DNA of 10,852 nucleotides from Gammaproteobacteria bacterium (GCA_022822245.1 JAJECB010000533.1:1-10852); one strand, 5' to 3'. Shown: positions 1-6,938, numbered from the stretch's first letter. Translations and numbers: made by a program. Notes: generated from the letters alone by a model not told the origin.

Positions 1-342
1 CACAATCATGCAGGTCCTGAGCTTGACCTTGTTTGAAAAAACCCCACTATTACAGATACTTACAGCTCCGGAGAGCTTGACCGAACCTCACGATACGTCT
101 AACCAATTGAAATTGCTATACTAATTCTTGGGACACTAGTGCCCTGAAGTATAAATTTGATACTAATTAAAACAGAATTAGTAGTTGAACATCGAGGGGC
201 GGGAGAGTCTGTACGCACCGGTGTGATTCGCCTCCCGGTCCGTCCGATCCGTGCCGGGCAAGGTCGAGTTGCCTCGCGCGAGTGGAATCCCGGATGCGGC
301 CGGTCGATCAACGAACGGGCAGCAAGGCGAGCGGGGCGAGGC
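1..342. other. Gene-free left end, AT-rich in its first ~195 bases
   Basis: I find no credible coding region here. Bases 1 to about 195 are clearly AT-richer than the rest, and base composition switches to the high-GC pattern near 195. The AT-rich part holds a 10-base direct repeat (GAGCTTGACC at 19-28 and 73-82), an imperfect palindrome around CACTAGTG (130-144), and an 8-bp inverted repeat TACTAATT/AATTAGTA (161-168 and 176-183). Bases 195-342 are GC-rich and lie just downstream of the lyxose isomerase stop; they contain the short palindrome CTCGCGCGAG (273-282) but no clear terminator. Translations that cross this stretch have the arginine/alanine/glycine-rich look of antisense reading of high-GC genes. 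Confidence 0.6.
161..183. repeat. 8-bp inverted repeat in the AT-rich left end
   Basis: TACTAATT (161-168) and AATTAGTA (176-183) are perfect inverted arms around the 7-base spacer AAAACAG. The arms could form a hairpin or serve as an operator for a dimeric regulator. No gene starts close by on either strand, so no function can be assigned. AT-rich DNA produces such repeats by chance more easily than the surrounding GC-rich DNA. Confidence 0.4.
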
Positions 343-1041
343 TCAGGCGGTGGGGCTAGCGCGGGCGAGGGACGGGTAGTCGCCGACGAGGAGGCGGTAG
401 GGCGGCTCGTCCTCCTCGATCTCCGGGAAGCGGCCGACCGGCTGGTGGAAGCGGTTGTCGTTCACGTCGTCGTTGACCACCGACACCTCGCCGAGGAGCA
501 CCCGCCCGCGCGGCGCGGTGAGCCGGTGGTAGCAGTCGGGCTCGAGGGTGATGCTCTCCCCGGGAGCGAGCTCGAGGGTGGTGCCCGCCGGCACCTTGCG
601 CCGCACCCCGTCGAGGCTCAGGGACACCTCGGTGTCCGCGAAGGAGCCGTCCTCGGCCGCGTTGTGCACCTCGACGCCCATGGTGCCGCCCGCCCGCACG
701 ATGATGTCCTCGACCTTGATCCAGTGGTGGTGGGCCGGGCAGTGCTGGCCGGGGTCGAGGATGATCGCCTTCTCGCAGTAGGTCTTCCCAACCCCCGCCT
801 TGAGGTTCGCGAGCCGGCCGTTTCGCATCGTGAAGAGGAGCAGGCCGCAGGTGTGGTACTCGCCAAGGCCGAAGTCGGTGATGTCCCAGCCGAGGCCGCA
901 GTCGACGATCTCCGAGATGTCGCCGCCGGGGTCCGCCCAGTCATCCGGGGTCCAGAACGCGAACGGCGGGAGCCGGAAGCGTTCCGCCTCGAAGTAGGCC
1001 TCCGCGTCGCGGATGAGCGCGTTGATCTCCGAGCGCAGCAT
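343..1041 (-). CDS. D-lyxose isomerase-like cupin (D-lyxose ketol-isomerase family)
   Basis: This 232-residue protein closely resembles the single-domain cupin D-lyxose isomerases (EC 5.3.1.15), metal-dependent cytosolic enzymes that interconvert D-lyxose and D-xylulose and often also act on D-mannose/D-fructose. The N-terminus (MLRSEINALIRDAEAYF) and the stretch at 88-112 (YCEK, then PAHHHWIKVED) are typical of the family. H104, H106, E111 and H172 have the spacing of the His-x-His...Glu...His metal ligands of the structurally known family members. Length is normal and the gene looks intact. The ATG at 1041 is supported by GGAGGAG about nine bases upstream. It lies 3' of hicB and the hicA stub on the same strand and may share their transcript. 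No kinase or transporter for the sugar is in the window, so the physiological substrate is open. Confidence 0.9.
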   Translation of the reverse strand: MLRSEINALIRDAEAYFEAERFRLPPFAFWTPDDWADPGGDISEIVDCGLGWDITDFGLGEYHTCGLLLFTMRNGRLANLKAGVGKTYCEKAIILDPGQHCPAHHHWIKVEDIIVRAGGTMGVEVHNAAEDGSFADTEVSLSLDGVRRKVPAGTTLELAPGESITLEPDCYHRLTAPRGRVLLGEVSVVNDDVNDNRFHQPVGRFPEIEEDEPPYRLLVGDYPSLARASPTA

Positions 1042-1065
1042 GACCTCTCTCCTCCGGTCCGACCT

Positions 1066-1122
1066 TCAGCGTGCAGCCAGGAACTCCTCGACGCCGATAC
1101 CGGAATCCCGCAAGCCGCCCCA
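1066..1122 (-). pseudogene. C-terminal stub of a HicA toxin gene
   Basis: Directly after the hicB stop codon, in the same frame, 18 sense codons are followed by TGA. They read WGGLRDSGIGVEEFLAAR. This resembles the end of HicA-family mRNA interferases, which commonly finish with a pattern such as LRxILRDAGIxVEEFLxLL. HicA proteins are about 60-85 residues, so the RNA-binding and catalytic part with the conserved glycine/histidine region (GSHxxxxH) is missing. The stub has no start codon and sits where an intact hicA would end in a hicB-hicA pair. I infer a deletion that removed most of hicA. The alternative is a chance match in a short read-through segment; the family assignment rests on about 15 residues recognised by eye. 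Confidence 0.5.
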
Positions 1123-1374
1123 CTAGGGCACGCTGACCGGTACCAGCAGGTCGACTTCGATATCGCTCTCGGGGAGGTCCGCCAGCGCGCGGGGGAGCGG
1201 ATCGCCGTGCTCGATGCACGATTCCGCGATCTTTCGTGCGAGACCCTGTGCAATCTCGGCCGCCTCGGTGATGCTGCGCCCCTCCGCAACCAACCCCGGC
1301 ACATCGGGGCTCGTGGCGAGGAAGCCGCCCTCTTCCAACGGTTCGATGTGAACCCGGATCGCCGCTTCGTGCAT
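1123..1374 (-). CDS. HicB-family antitoxin-like protein, without intact HicA partner
   Basis: This small 83-residue protein shows the HicB/UPF0150 fold signature: a short N-terminal strand (AAIRVHIEP), the loop GGFLATSPDVPGLVAEG (residues 17-33), a helix with EAAEIAQGLARKIAE, and a C-terminal strand rich in acidic and valine residues. HicB antitoxins neutralise the HicA ribonuclease and usually autoregulate the pair. This one ends without the C-terminal HTH or ribbon-helix-helix DNA-binding domain of longer HicB proteins. The ATG at 1374 fits the family N-terminus, although the upstream ribosome-binding site is weak. The gene is divergent from the hydantoinase B gene with 75 bases between them. 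The toxin appears reduced to a 3' stub, so this may be an orphan antitoxin. The C-terminal VPVSVP could already be altered by the deletion. Confidence 0.75.
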   Translation of the reverse strand: MHEAAIRVHIEPLEEGGFLATSPDVPGLVAEGRSITEAAEIAQGLARKIAESCIEHGDPLPRALADLPESDIEVDLLVPVSVP

Positions 1375-1449
1375 GGTGCTTCGCTCGCGCGCGGTGGACG
1401 GGTAGGATAGTCGAACCCGTTTCCGGGACTCCAGCAGGGCAGACGGAAC

Positions 1450-3165
1450 ATGACCGCAACGACGACCCCGAATCCCGCCTCCGACCCGATCACCCTCGAG
1501 GTGGTGCGCAACAAGCTCGACGGCATCGCGAACGAGATGCAGTCGACCCTCGTGCGAAGCTCGTTCTCGCCCATCGTGAAGGAAGGGCTCGACGCGTCGG
1601 CGAGCCTCTTCACCCTTGAGGGCGAGACCCTCGCCCAGGCGACCGCCATTCCCATCCACCTCGCGACCCTCATCCCGGTGGTGCGGACGATGCTCGGGAA
1701 GTACCCGGTTTCGACGATGCGCGAGGGCGACATCTACATCCTGAACGACCCCTACCGGGGCGGGACCCACCTCCCGGACATCGCGCTCGTCATGCCCATC
1801 TTCTCGGGCGGGCGGCCGATTGCCCTGAGCGCCGCGATGACCCACCACCAGGACGTGGGCGGCATGTCCCCGGGGTCCGTTCCCCCGAACGCGACCGAGA
1901 TCTTCCAGGAGGGGATCCGCATCCCGCCCCTCAAGTACCGGGACGCGGGCCGCATCAACCAGACCCTCGTCGACATGCTCTGCCTCAACGTGCGGGTGCC
2001 GGAGACGTTCATGGGCGACCTCAACGCCCAGATCGCGGCGTGCTCGATCGGCGCGCGCCGCGTCGCGGAGCTCGCGGAGCGCTATGGCACGAACCGCCTC
2101 CCGGCCCTCACCGGGGAGCTCCTCGCCCGCTCCGAGCAGCTCGTGCGGCGGGCCATCGAGCGGCTTCCGGACGGGCGCTACTCCTACGTCGACTGGCTCG
2201 ACAACGACGGGGTCGCGCTCGACGAGCTGGTGCGCATCGAGGTCGCGGCAGAGATCGCGGGGGACCGGGTGACGATCGACTTCACGGGCACGAGCCCGCA
2301 GCTCCGCGGTCCGTTCAACTGCGTGCCGTCCGGCGCGTACGCGGGCGCCTACTTCGCGGTGCTCGCGATGGCCGACCCGTCGATCCCGATCAACGGGGGG
2401 TGCTTCCGTCCCATCGAGCTCGTGCTGCCGGAGGGGACCCTCGTCAACCCGCGCGAGCCCGCGCCGGTCAACTCGCGCACCTCCACCATCAAGCGGATCG
2501 CGGGGACGATCATCGGCGCGCTCCGGGAGGCCCGGCCCGAGAACGCTCCGGCGGACGCCGGGGGCGCGCTTCACGTGCTCGCGTTCGGCGGCGCCCGTGA
2601 GGACGGGTCGCGCTACGTGGTCGGCGAGCTCATCGCCTCCGGGAGCGGCGCGAGCGACGGCAAGGACGGGGTCGACGTCATCGAGACGGACGGCTCGAAC
2701 TGCATGAACCTCCCGGTCGAAGCGCTCGAGATGGACGTCCCGATCCGCCTGCACCGTTCGGAGCTCCGGCCCGATTCGGGGGGCCCGGGCGCATATCGGG
2801 GTGGCCTCGGGATCAGCCGCGAGTACGAGATCCTCTCCGGCGAGGTGGTCTTCACCCATCGGGGCGAGCGGCACCGCCGCCCGGCCCGGGGCGCGGCGGG
2901 CGGCGACGCCGGGGCGCGCGCGCACTCGGTCATCCGGCGGGCGAGCGGGGAGGAGGAGGTCATCCCCTCGAAGACCCTGGTGCATCTCCAGCCCGGGGAC
3001 CGGGTGGAGGTCAACACCGCGGGCGGGGGCGGCTACGGCGACCCGGGGGCCCGGCCGGCGGACCTCCTCGCCGCGGACTTCGCGGGCGGCAAGGTGAGCG
3101 CGGGGAGCTGGAACGCCGCCCCGGCCGGGTCCGCGGAACCTGCCGCGGCGGCCGGAGACGACTGA
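1450..3165 (+). CDS. hyuB: Hydantoinase B / oxoprolinase family protein (HyuB-type subunit)
   Basis: The protein has 571 residues, normal for HyuB. HyuB is the second subunit of ATP-dependent hydantoinase/oxoprolinase/acetone-carboxylase-like enzymes, which open cyclic amides in the cytosol after HyuA activates them. Family hallmarks are present in order: DPITLEVVRNKL (12-23), VKEGLDASASLF (43-54), ILNDPYRGGTHLPD (97-110), HHQDVGG (132-138), NAQIAACSIGARR (192-204), DFTGTSPQLRGPFN (277-290), PVNSRTST (339-346) and the C-terminal PGDRVEVNTAGGGGYGDPG. The alanine-rich tail after about residue 540 looks variable. The ATG at 1450 gives the expected N-terminus, with only a weak purine stretch upstream. 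The HpaB-like gene follows after 49 bases. The obligate partner HyuA is not adjacent on either side, which is unusual. Substrate cannot be read from the sequence. Confidence 0.93.
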   Translation: MTATTTPNPASDPITLEVVRNKLDGIANEMQSTLVRSSFSPIVKEGLDASASLFTLEGETLAQATAIPIHLATLIPVVRTMLGKYPVSTMREGDIYILNDPYRGGTHLPDIALVMPIFSGGRPIALSAAMTHHQDVGGMSPGSVPPNATEIFQEGIRIPPLKYRDAGRINQTLVDMLCLNVRVPETFMGDLNAQIAACSIGARRVAELAERYGTNRLPALTGELLARSEQLVRRAIERLPDGRYSYVDWLDNDGVALDELVRIEVAAEIAGDRVTIDFTGTSPQLRGPFNCVPSGAYAGAYFAVLAMADPSIPINGGCFRPIELVLPEGTLVNPREPAPVNSRTSTIKRIAGTIIGALREARPENAPADAGGALHVLAFGGAREDGSRYVVGELIASGSGASDGKDGVDVIETDGSNCMNLPVEALEMDVPIRLHRSELRPDSGGPGAYRGGLGISREYEILSGEVVFTHRGERHRRPARGAAGGDAGARAHSVIRRASGEEEVIPSKTLVHLQPGDRVEVNTAGGGGYGDPGARPADLLAADFAGGKVSAGSWNAAPAGSAEPAAAAGDD

Positions 3166-3214
3166 CGGGCGCTCCCGCCACGCCGGCGCCCGGGCCGGTG
3201 AACACCGACTGAAG

Positions 3215-4705
3215 ATGGGCGCGAGGACCGGGGCCGAGTACGTCGAGGGCCTTCGCGGCGACGACCGCGAGGTGTGGCTCGGCGGCGAGCGGGTTCGGGA
3301 CGTCACCCGGCACCCCGCCTTCGCGGGTTCGCTCCGCGGGATGGCGGGCTTCTACGACTGGCAGCACCGCCACGCGGACGAGTGCATCGTCCCCTCCAGC
3401 GGGAGCGGAGGGGGCGCCGGCGGCGGCGGACGCTCCGCTCCGCCGATGGGGATCAGCCACCTCATCCCGCGAGGCGCCGAGGATCTCCGCCGCCGCCACC
3501 GCGGGCTCGAGCGGCTCGCCCGCTACGGGGTCGGGATGCTGGGGCGAACCCCCGACTACCTCAACGTCACGTTCGCGGGGTTCGCCGGGCAGCCGACCAT
3601 CTGGCGGGGCGCCGCGAACGGCAACGAGGCCGGCACCGAGAACCTCGTTGCCTACCAGCGCGAGATGGCCGAGAAGGACCTCGCCCTCACCCACACCCTC
3701 GTCCATCCCGTCGTCGACGCGCGCGTGGAGCCCTTCGCGGGGGTCAACCGGGAGACCGCGGTGCGCAAGGTCGCGGACACGAGCGGCGGCATCGTCGTCC
3801 GCGGCTCGCGGCTCCTCGGCACCCTCGGCCCGTTCGCGGACGAGATCGCCCTCTACCCGAGCCGTCCCATCCCCGGAGACGCCCGCGACATCGCCCTCAT
3901 CTTCTCGATCCCGGTGGCGACCCCGGGGGTGAAGGTCGTCTGCCGGGACCACTACGGCGTCGACGCCGATCCCTTCGACAAGCCCTTCTCGTCCCGCTTC
4001 GACGAGCAGGACGCGTTCGTCGTCTTCGACGATGTCGAGGTGCCCGCGCACCGCGTCTTCCTCGACGGGGACCCCCGGATCTACAACGCCGTCAACGCGT
4101 GGGGCTGGCACGGGAACATCATGCAGCAGACCTCGATCCGCGCCGCCGTCAAGCTCGAGTTCGCCTACGAGCTCTGCTGCCGCATGGCGGAGGCGACCGG
4201 GCAGGACCGCCGGCCGGAGGTCGTGAGGATGCTGGGCGAGGTCTGGTCCTACGCCGAGCTCACCCGCGCCGCCGTCCGGGCCGCCGAGGCGGACGCCCAC
4301 GAGTTCGGCGACGGCGTCTGGTTCTGCGACGAGGCACCGTTCCGGGCGCTTCGCCCGACCCTCCCGGGGTGGATGCCACGGGTGAACGACATCATCAGGA
4401 CCATCGGCTCGCACAACCTTCTCGCGACCCCCTCGAAGGCCGATCTCGACCATCCGGAGCTCCGGCCCTGGCTCGACCGCTACCTCCCCGGGGCGGACGG
4501 CGGCGACACGGCGGAGCGAAGCCGCCTGTTCCGCACCGCGTGGGACTTCGTCGGCTCCGCCCTCGGCGGGCGGACCGAGCTCTACGAGCGCAACTACCTC
4601 GCCTCGGCCGCCCGCACCTACGCGCTCGCCCACGCGGCGGCGCAGCGCGACCGGGAGTGGAACCTGGTGCCCGAGTTCTGGGCCCACCTCGACGAGTCGC
4701 GGTAG
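3215..4705 (+). CDS. HpaB-type FADH2-dependent monooxygenase, large oxygenase component
   Basis: This 496-residue protein belongs to the 4-hydroxyphenylacetate 3-monooxygenase oxygenase (HpaB) family of the acyl-CoA dehydrogenase fold. These enzymes use reduced FAD from a separate reductase (HpaC type) and O2 to hydroxylate phenolic substrates; relatives include pyrrole-2-carboxylate and chlorophenol monooxygenases. The segment RTPDYLNVTFAGFAG (111-125) carries the Arg and Tyr (R111, Y115) matching the substrate/flavin-binding pair of HpaB, and LTHTLVHP (158-165) carries the downstream conserved histidine. Further family stretches are FSSRFDEQDAFVVFDDVEVP in the middle and NLLATPSKADLDHPEL near the C-terminus. 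A glycine-rich insert (about residues 62-73) sits where relatives have a short loop. The ATG at 3215 follows an upstream in-frame stop. No HpaC-type reductase is in the window. The substrate is unknown, and 4-hydroxyphenylacetate should not be assumed. Confidence 0.88.
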   Translation: MGARTGAEYVEGLRGDDREVWLGGERVRDVTRHPAFAGSLRGMAGFYDWQHRHADECIVPSSGSGGGAGGGGRSAPPMGISHLIPRGAEDLRRRHRGLERLARYGVGMLGRTPDYLNVTFAGFAGQPTIWRGAANGNEAGTENLVAYQREMAEKDLALTHTLVHPVVDARVEPFAGVNRETAVRKVADTSGGIVVRGSRLLGTLGPFADEIALYPSRPIPGDARDIALIFSIPVATPGVKVVCRDHYGVDADPFDKPFSSRFDEQDAFVVFDDVEVPAHRVFLDGDPRIYNAVNAWGWHGNIMQQTSIRAAVKLEFAYELCCRMAEATGQDRRPEVVRMLGEVWSYAELTRAAVRAAEADAHEFGDGVWFCDEAPFRALRPTLPGWMPRVNDIIRTIGSHNLLATPSKADLDHPELRPWLDRYLPGADGGDTAERSRLFRTAWDFVGSALGGRTELYERNYLASAARTYALAHAAAQRDREWNLVPEFWAHLDESR

Positions 4706-4734
4706 GCGCGACCGACCGGTCCGACCGTCGCGCC
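4705..4734 (+). terminator. GC-rich hairpin at the end of the HpaB-like gene
   Basis: GGCGCGAC (4705-4712, starting in the stop codon) pairs perfectly with GTCGCGCC (4727-4734). The loop of 14 bases itself contains the palindrome GACCGGTC. No run of T follows, so this is not a canonical intrinsic terminator. It could stabilise the 3' end of the hyuB-hpaB-like transcript or pause polymerase for Rho. Confidence 0.4.
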
Positions 4735-4831
4735 TGCGCACCGCACTGATGTCGAAGGGGTCCGGCCCCCGCCACGGAAGGCAGCCCGTGTGCGCCGAGC
4801 CGCGAGCGGGTCCTGCCATGAAGGGTGTCGA

Positions 4832-5227
4832 ATGAAGCGTGCAATGAAGGCGATGGTGCTCACCGGCCACGGCGGCCTCGACAAGTACGAGTGGCGCGAA
4901 GACTGGCCGAGACCCGAGCCGGGGCCGATGGAGGCGCTCATCCGCGTCGGCGCCTGCGGGCTCAACAACACGGACGTCAACACCCGCACGGGCTGGTACT
5001 CCCGGACGGTGACGGAGGCGACGACCGGCGACTCCCACGCCGAGATCGACGAGGCGGATCCGACCTGGGGCGGACGGCCCATCCGGTTTCCGCGGATCCA
5101 GGGGGCGGACGCGGTGGGCGAGGTGAGGCCGGTGCTGGCCGCGACCTGGCCGCTCGCCGAGCTCCGGGAGGCCCAGCGGGCGTTCATCGACAAGCGCCAC
5201 GCGGGCAACATCGTGGTCGTGCCCTGA
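4832..5227 (+). pseudogene. Zinc-type alcohol dehydrogenase/quinone oxidoreductase with large internal deletion
   Basis: The 131-codon frame joins two ends of a medium-chain dehydrogenase/reductase. Residues 1-97 are the start of the GroES-like catalytic domain (MKAMVLTGHGGLDKYE, the conserved ACGLNNTDVNTRTGWY at 41-56 with the catalytic-zinc cysteine position, and IQGADAVGEV ending at 98). Residues 99-131 are the usual C-terminus (RPVLAATWPLAELREAQRAF, then KRHAGNIVVVP). The rest of the catalytic domain and the whole NAD(P)-binding Rossmann domain, some 200 or more residues of a ~350-residue family, are absent. The join near base 5125 keeps the frame, so the reading frame stays open. A good ribosome-binding site (GAAGGG, six bases before the ATG at 4832) remains. 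It cannot bind cofactor in the usual way and is most likely non-functional, unless this is an assembly error. Confidence 0.85.
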
Positions 5228-5308
5228 CGATCTCGCGATTCCGCGGGTCCGCGTCCGGATGCGTTCGACCTGCCCGCGCCGGCAGATTGGCGTCCGCCCG
5301 CCGAGAGA

Positions 5309-5322
5309 GCGGTGAAAACCGC
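5309..5322. repeat. Small hairpin with GAAA loop between convergent genes
   Basis: GCGGT (5309-5313) and ACCGC (5318-5322) form a 5-bp stem closed by a GAAA tetraloop when read on the plus strand. It lies between the end of the deleted dehydrogenase and the end of nnrU, two converging genes. No T-run follows on either strand. It may contribute to transcript ends, but the stem is short and chance occurrence is possible. Confidence 0.25.
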
Positions 5323-5325
5323 GGG

Positions 5326-5883
5326 CTAGATCACCGGCATGCCGAACAGCGCGGCGTGGAAGTCGGCGTGGAGCCGGGCGACGATGGTGCCGGACACTAT
5401 CGCTGCCGCGTCGAGCGCGCGGCGCGGCGCCTTGTCGGCGGCCGGCCGCTTCCCGCGCGCGACCGCGCTCACCGCCGCCACCACCGCGAATCCGCCGAAG
5501 GTCCCGAAGAGCGCGACCGAGCGGAGATCCCCGTTCGCCGCGAGGTGGGCGAGCGCCCAGACGAGGAGCCCGAGCAGCATGGGGTGCCGGACGACGGCGC
5601 GGATGTGGGTCGGCATGTTGGCGGCCGCGAACAGCATCAGCGCCACCGGCACCAGCCCCATCGCCGCGTGGCGCCCCCAGCCCGGCGGCGAGTACACGGG
5701 CTCGAACGGGGCCGCCGAGTAGCCCCACACCACCATCGCGAGGCTCGCGAACGCGACGAGCGCGAACACCCCGCGGTACGGCCCCTCCCCCATGCGGGCG
5801 ACGAGGCCCGCGCGGAGCGGTGGAACGCTCGGGATCAGGTGAAGGACGACGAAGAGCGCGAGGCCGGCAACGAGCAGCGTCAT
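5326..5883 (-). CDS. NnrU family integral membrane protein
   Basis: This 185-residue, very hydrophobic protein has about five predicted membrane segments (roughly residues 1-19, 36-54, 72-92, 101-118, 121-142). It carries the family signature RHPMLLGLLVWALAHLAANG (99-118) with H100 and H113, and GYSAAPFEPVYSPP earlier. NnrU proteins are inner-membrane proteins first named in nitrite/nitric oxide metabolism clusters; many members occur away from denitrification genes and their biochemical role is not settled. They resemble the NnrU/isoprenylcysteine methyltransferase-like membrane families. The ATG at 5883 is chosen because a GGAG lies eight bases upstream and the hydrophobic N-terminus begins at once. 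It follows the uronate dehydrogenase-like gene after 73 bases on the same strand, so the two are probably co-transcribed. No denitrification gene is visible in the window. Confidence 0.85.
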   Translation of the reverse strand: MTLLVAGLALFVVLHLIPSVPPLRAGLVARMGEGPYRGVFALVAFASLAMVVWGYSAAPFEPVYSPPGWGRHAAMGLVPVALMLFAAANMPTHIRAVVRHPMLLGLLVWALAHLAANGDLRSVALFGTFGGFAVVAAVSAVARGKRPAADKAPRRALDAAAIVSGTIVARLHADFHAALFGMPVI

Positions 5884-5917
5884 GGCGGATGCTCCGGGTG
5901 GTGTACTGGTTGCGTCG

Positions 5918-5932
5918 GGCGCGCCGCGCGCC
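5918..5932. repeat. GC-rich palindrome next to a pyrimidine tract
   Basis: GGCGCGC (5918-5924) and GCGCGCC (5926-5932) are perfect inverted arms around one C. On the plus strand they are followed by a pyrimidine-rich tract (about 5934-5956, mostly T and C). This looks like an intrinsic-terminator arrangement, but pointing against the two flanking minus-strand genes. On the minus strand the same DNA puts a purine tract just after the upstream stop codon. Confidence 0.4.
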
Positions 5933-5956
5933 GTTTCCTCTTCCTTTTCCCTTTTC

Positions 5957-6766
5957 CTAGTCTTCGTCGTCCGTCGGGACGCCGGCCCCGCTCTCGAGAA
6001 AGGCGAAGGCCCCGCCCTGGACGTCGGCGCCGATCGCGTTCGGATCCTCGGGGGCGGTGGCCATGATCGTCTCCGCCCAGTCCTCCGCGTTGTCCACCGG
6101 CCGGTAGCCGAGCCCCTCCGCGGCCGCGTTGTCCCACCAGGAACGCGTGTTCCCGGAGACCCCGTAGACGACCTCGAACTTGAGGTCCGGGTGGTCGAGC
6201 CCGATGCCGATGAGCTGCGCGAGGTCACGGTGGCTGGTCCAGATGCTGAGGCGGCGCTCGTCGATCGGCTCCGGGTATGCGTTGCCGATGCGGATCGCCA
6301 TCACCTCGAGGTCGTACTTGTTGGCGTAGAGCGCCCCGATCGCCTCCCCGAACGCCTTGCTCACCCCGTAGCGGCTGTCCGGGAGCACCGTCACGTCGCT
6401 GCCGATCTTGCGGCTCCGCGGATAGAAACCGACCGCGTGCACGCTGCTCGCGTAGACGACCCGCTTCGCCCCCGAACGGCGGGCCGATTCGAAGACGTTG
6501 TACGTCCCGTCGATGTTGATGTCGCGGATCGCCTCCCAGGTGTCCTCGCTCGCGATGCCGCCCATGTGCACCACCGCGTCCACCCCGTCGACGATTCCTT
6601 GAACCGCATCGAAGTCGCGGATGTCCGCCGGCACGAACTCCTCGTCGTCGCGAAGGTCCTCCGGCGCCCGGATGTCGCTGAGGCGCATCCGGTACCGCCC
6701 CTTGAAGTTCTCCCGGAGCCCGGTCCCGATGAGGCCCGCCGCCCCGGTGATCAGCACGTACTTCAT
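5957..6766 (-). CDS. NAD-dependent SDR epimerase/dehydratase family, uronate dehydrogenase-like
   Basis: This 269-residue extended short-chain dehydrogenase has the nucleotide-binding motif GAAGLIG (8-14, Gly-x-x-Gly-x-x-Gly), the serine of YASSVHAVG (105-113) and the catalytic YGVSK (Y133, K137). Its length and the stretch RIGNAYPEPIDERRLSIWTS (159-178) match uronate dehydrogenases (EC 1.1.1.203), which oxidise D-glucuronate/D-galacturonate to aldarolactones with NAD+. Other sugar-acting members of this family cannot be excluded. The ATG at 6766 is preferred over one 33 bases upstream because MKYVLITGAAG is the usual N-terminus and the longer form adds only a charged tail; GGAGGG lies about 11 bases before it. 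It heads a probable two-gene unit with nnrU and is divergent from the amidase operon. It may feed an aldarate pathway encoded elsewhere. Confidence 0.82.
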   Translation of the reverse strand: MKYVLITGAAGLIGTGLRENFKGRYRMRLSDIRAPEDLRDDEEFVPADIRDFDAVQGIVDGVDAVVHMGGIASEDTWEAIRDINIDGTYNVFESARRSGAKRVVYASSVHAVGFYPRSRKIGSDVTVLPDSRYGVSKAFGEAIGALYANKYDLEVMAIRIGNAYPEPIDERRLSIWTSHRDLAQLIGIGLDHPDLKFEVVYGVSGNTRSWWDNAAAEGLGYRPVDNAEDWAETIMATAPEDPNAIGADVQGGAFAFLESGAGVPTDDED

Positions 6767-6938
6767 GTCTTCGTCTTCCCTCCCGGGCCTTCGCCGCAAT
6801 CGAATCCGTCCGCGGCGCCGACTCGCCGCCGCGATCCGGAAGCCATGGTACAGGCCGCCGGCCCGGCATGGGCAAGGTCCGAGGTCGGGTTATGCCGCGG
6901 TTCGCCCGATCTGCCAAGGGGATTCCGGTCTGCCGCAG

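Noticed and set aside
23..53. Sigma-70 promoter TTGACC with TATTAC
   Set aside because: The -35 is good, but the -10 is weak and the spacer would be 19 bases; no plus-strand gene follows, so there is nothing for it to drive.
1066..1122. Stub read as the C-terminus of an aldehyde dehydrogenase
   Set aside because: GGLRDSGIG superficially resembles the FGGxKDSGxG stretch of aldehyde dehydrogenases, but those continue for 20 or more residues with different sequence, while the VEEFL ending and the position beside hicB fit HicA better.
157..1410. 417-residue plus-strand open frame at the left
   Set aside because: It is antisense to the lyxose isomerase and HicB genes, both of which have clear family motifs; its own sequence has none.
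1123..3306. 727-residue minus-strand open frame opposite the hydantoinase B gene
   Set aside because: Only its last 83 residues are a real protein (HicB-like). The rest is Arg/Ala/Gly/Asp-rich antisense of the hyuB gene, as expected in high-GC DNA, with no family motif.
3011..5728. 905-residue minus-strand open frame
   Set aside because: It runs antisense to three recognisable genes and overlaps nnrU in another frame; its composition is typical of antisense high-GC reading.
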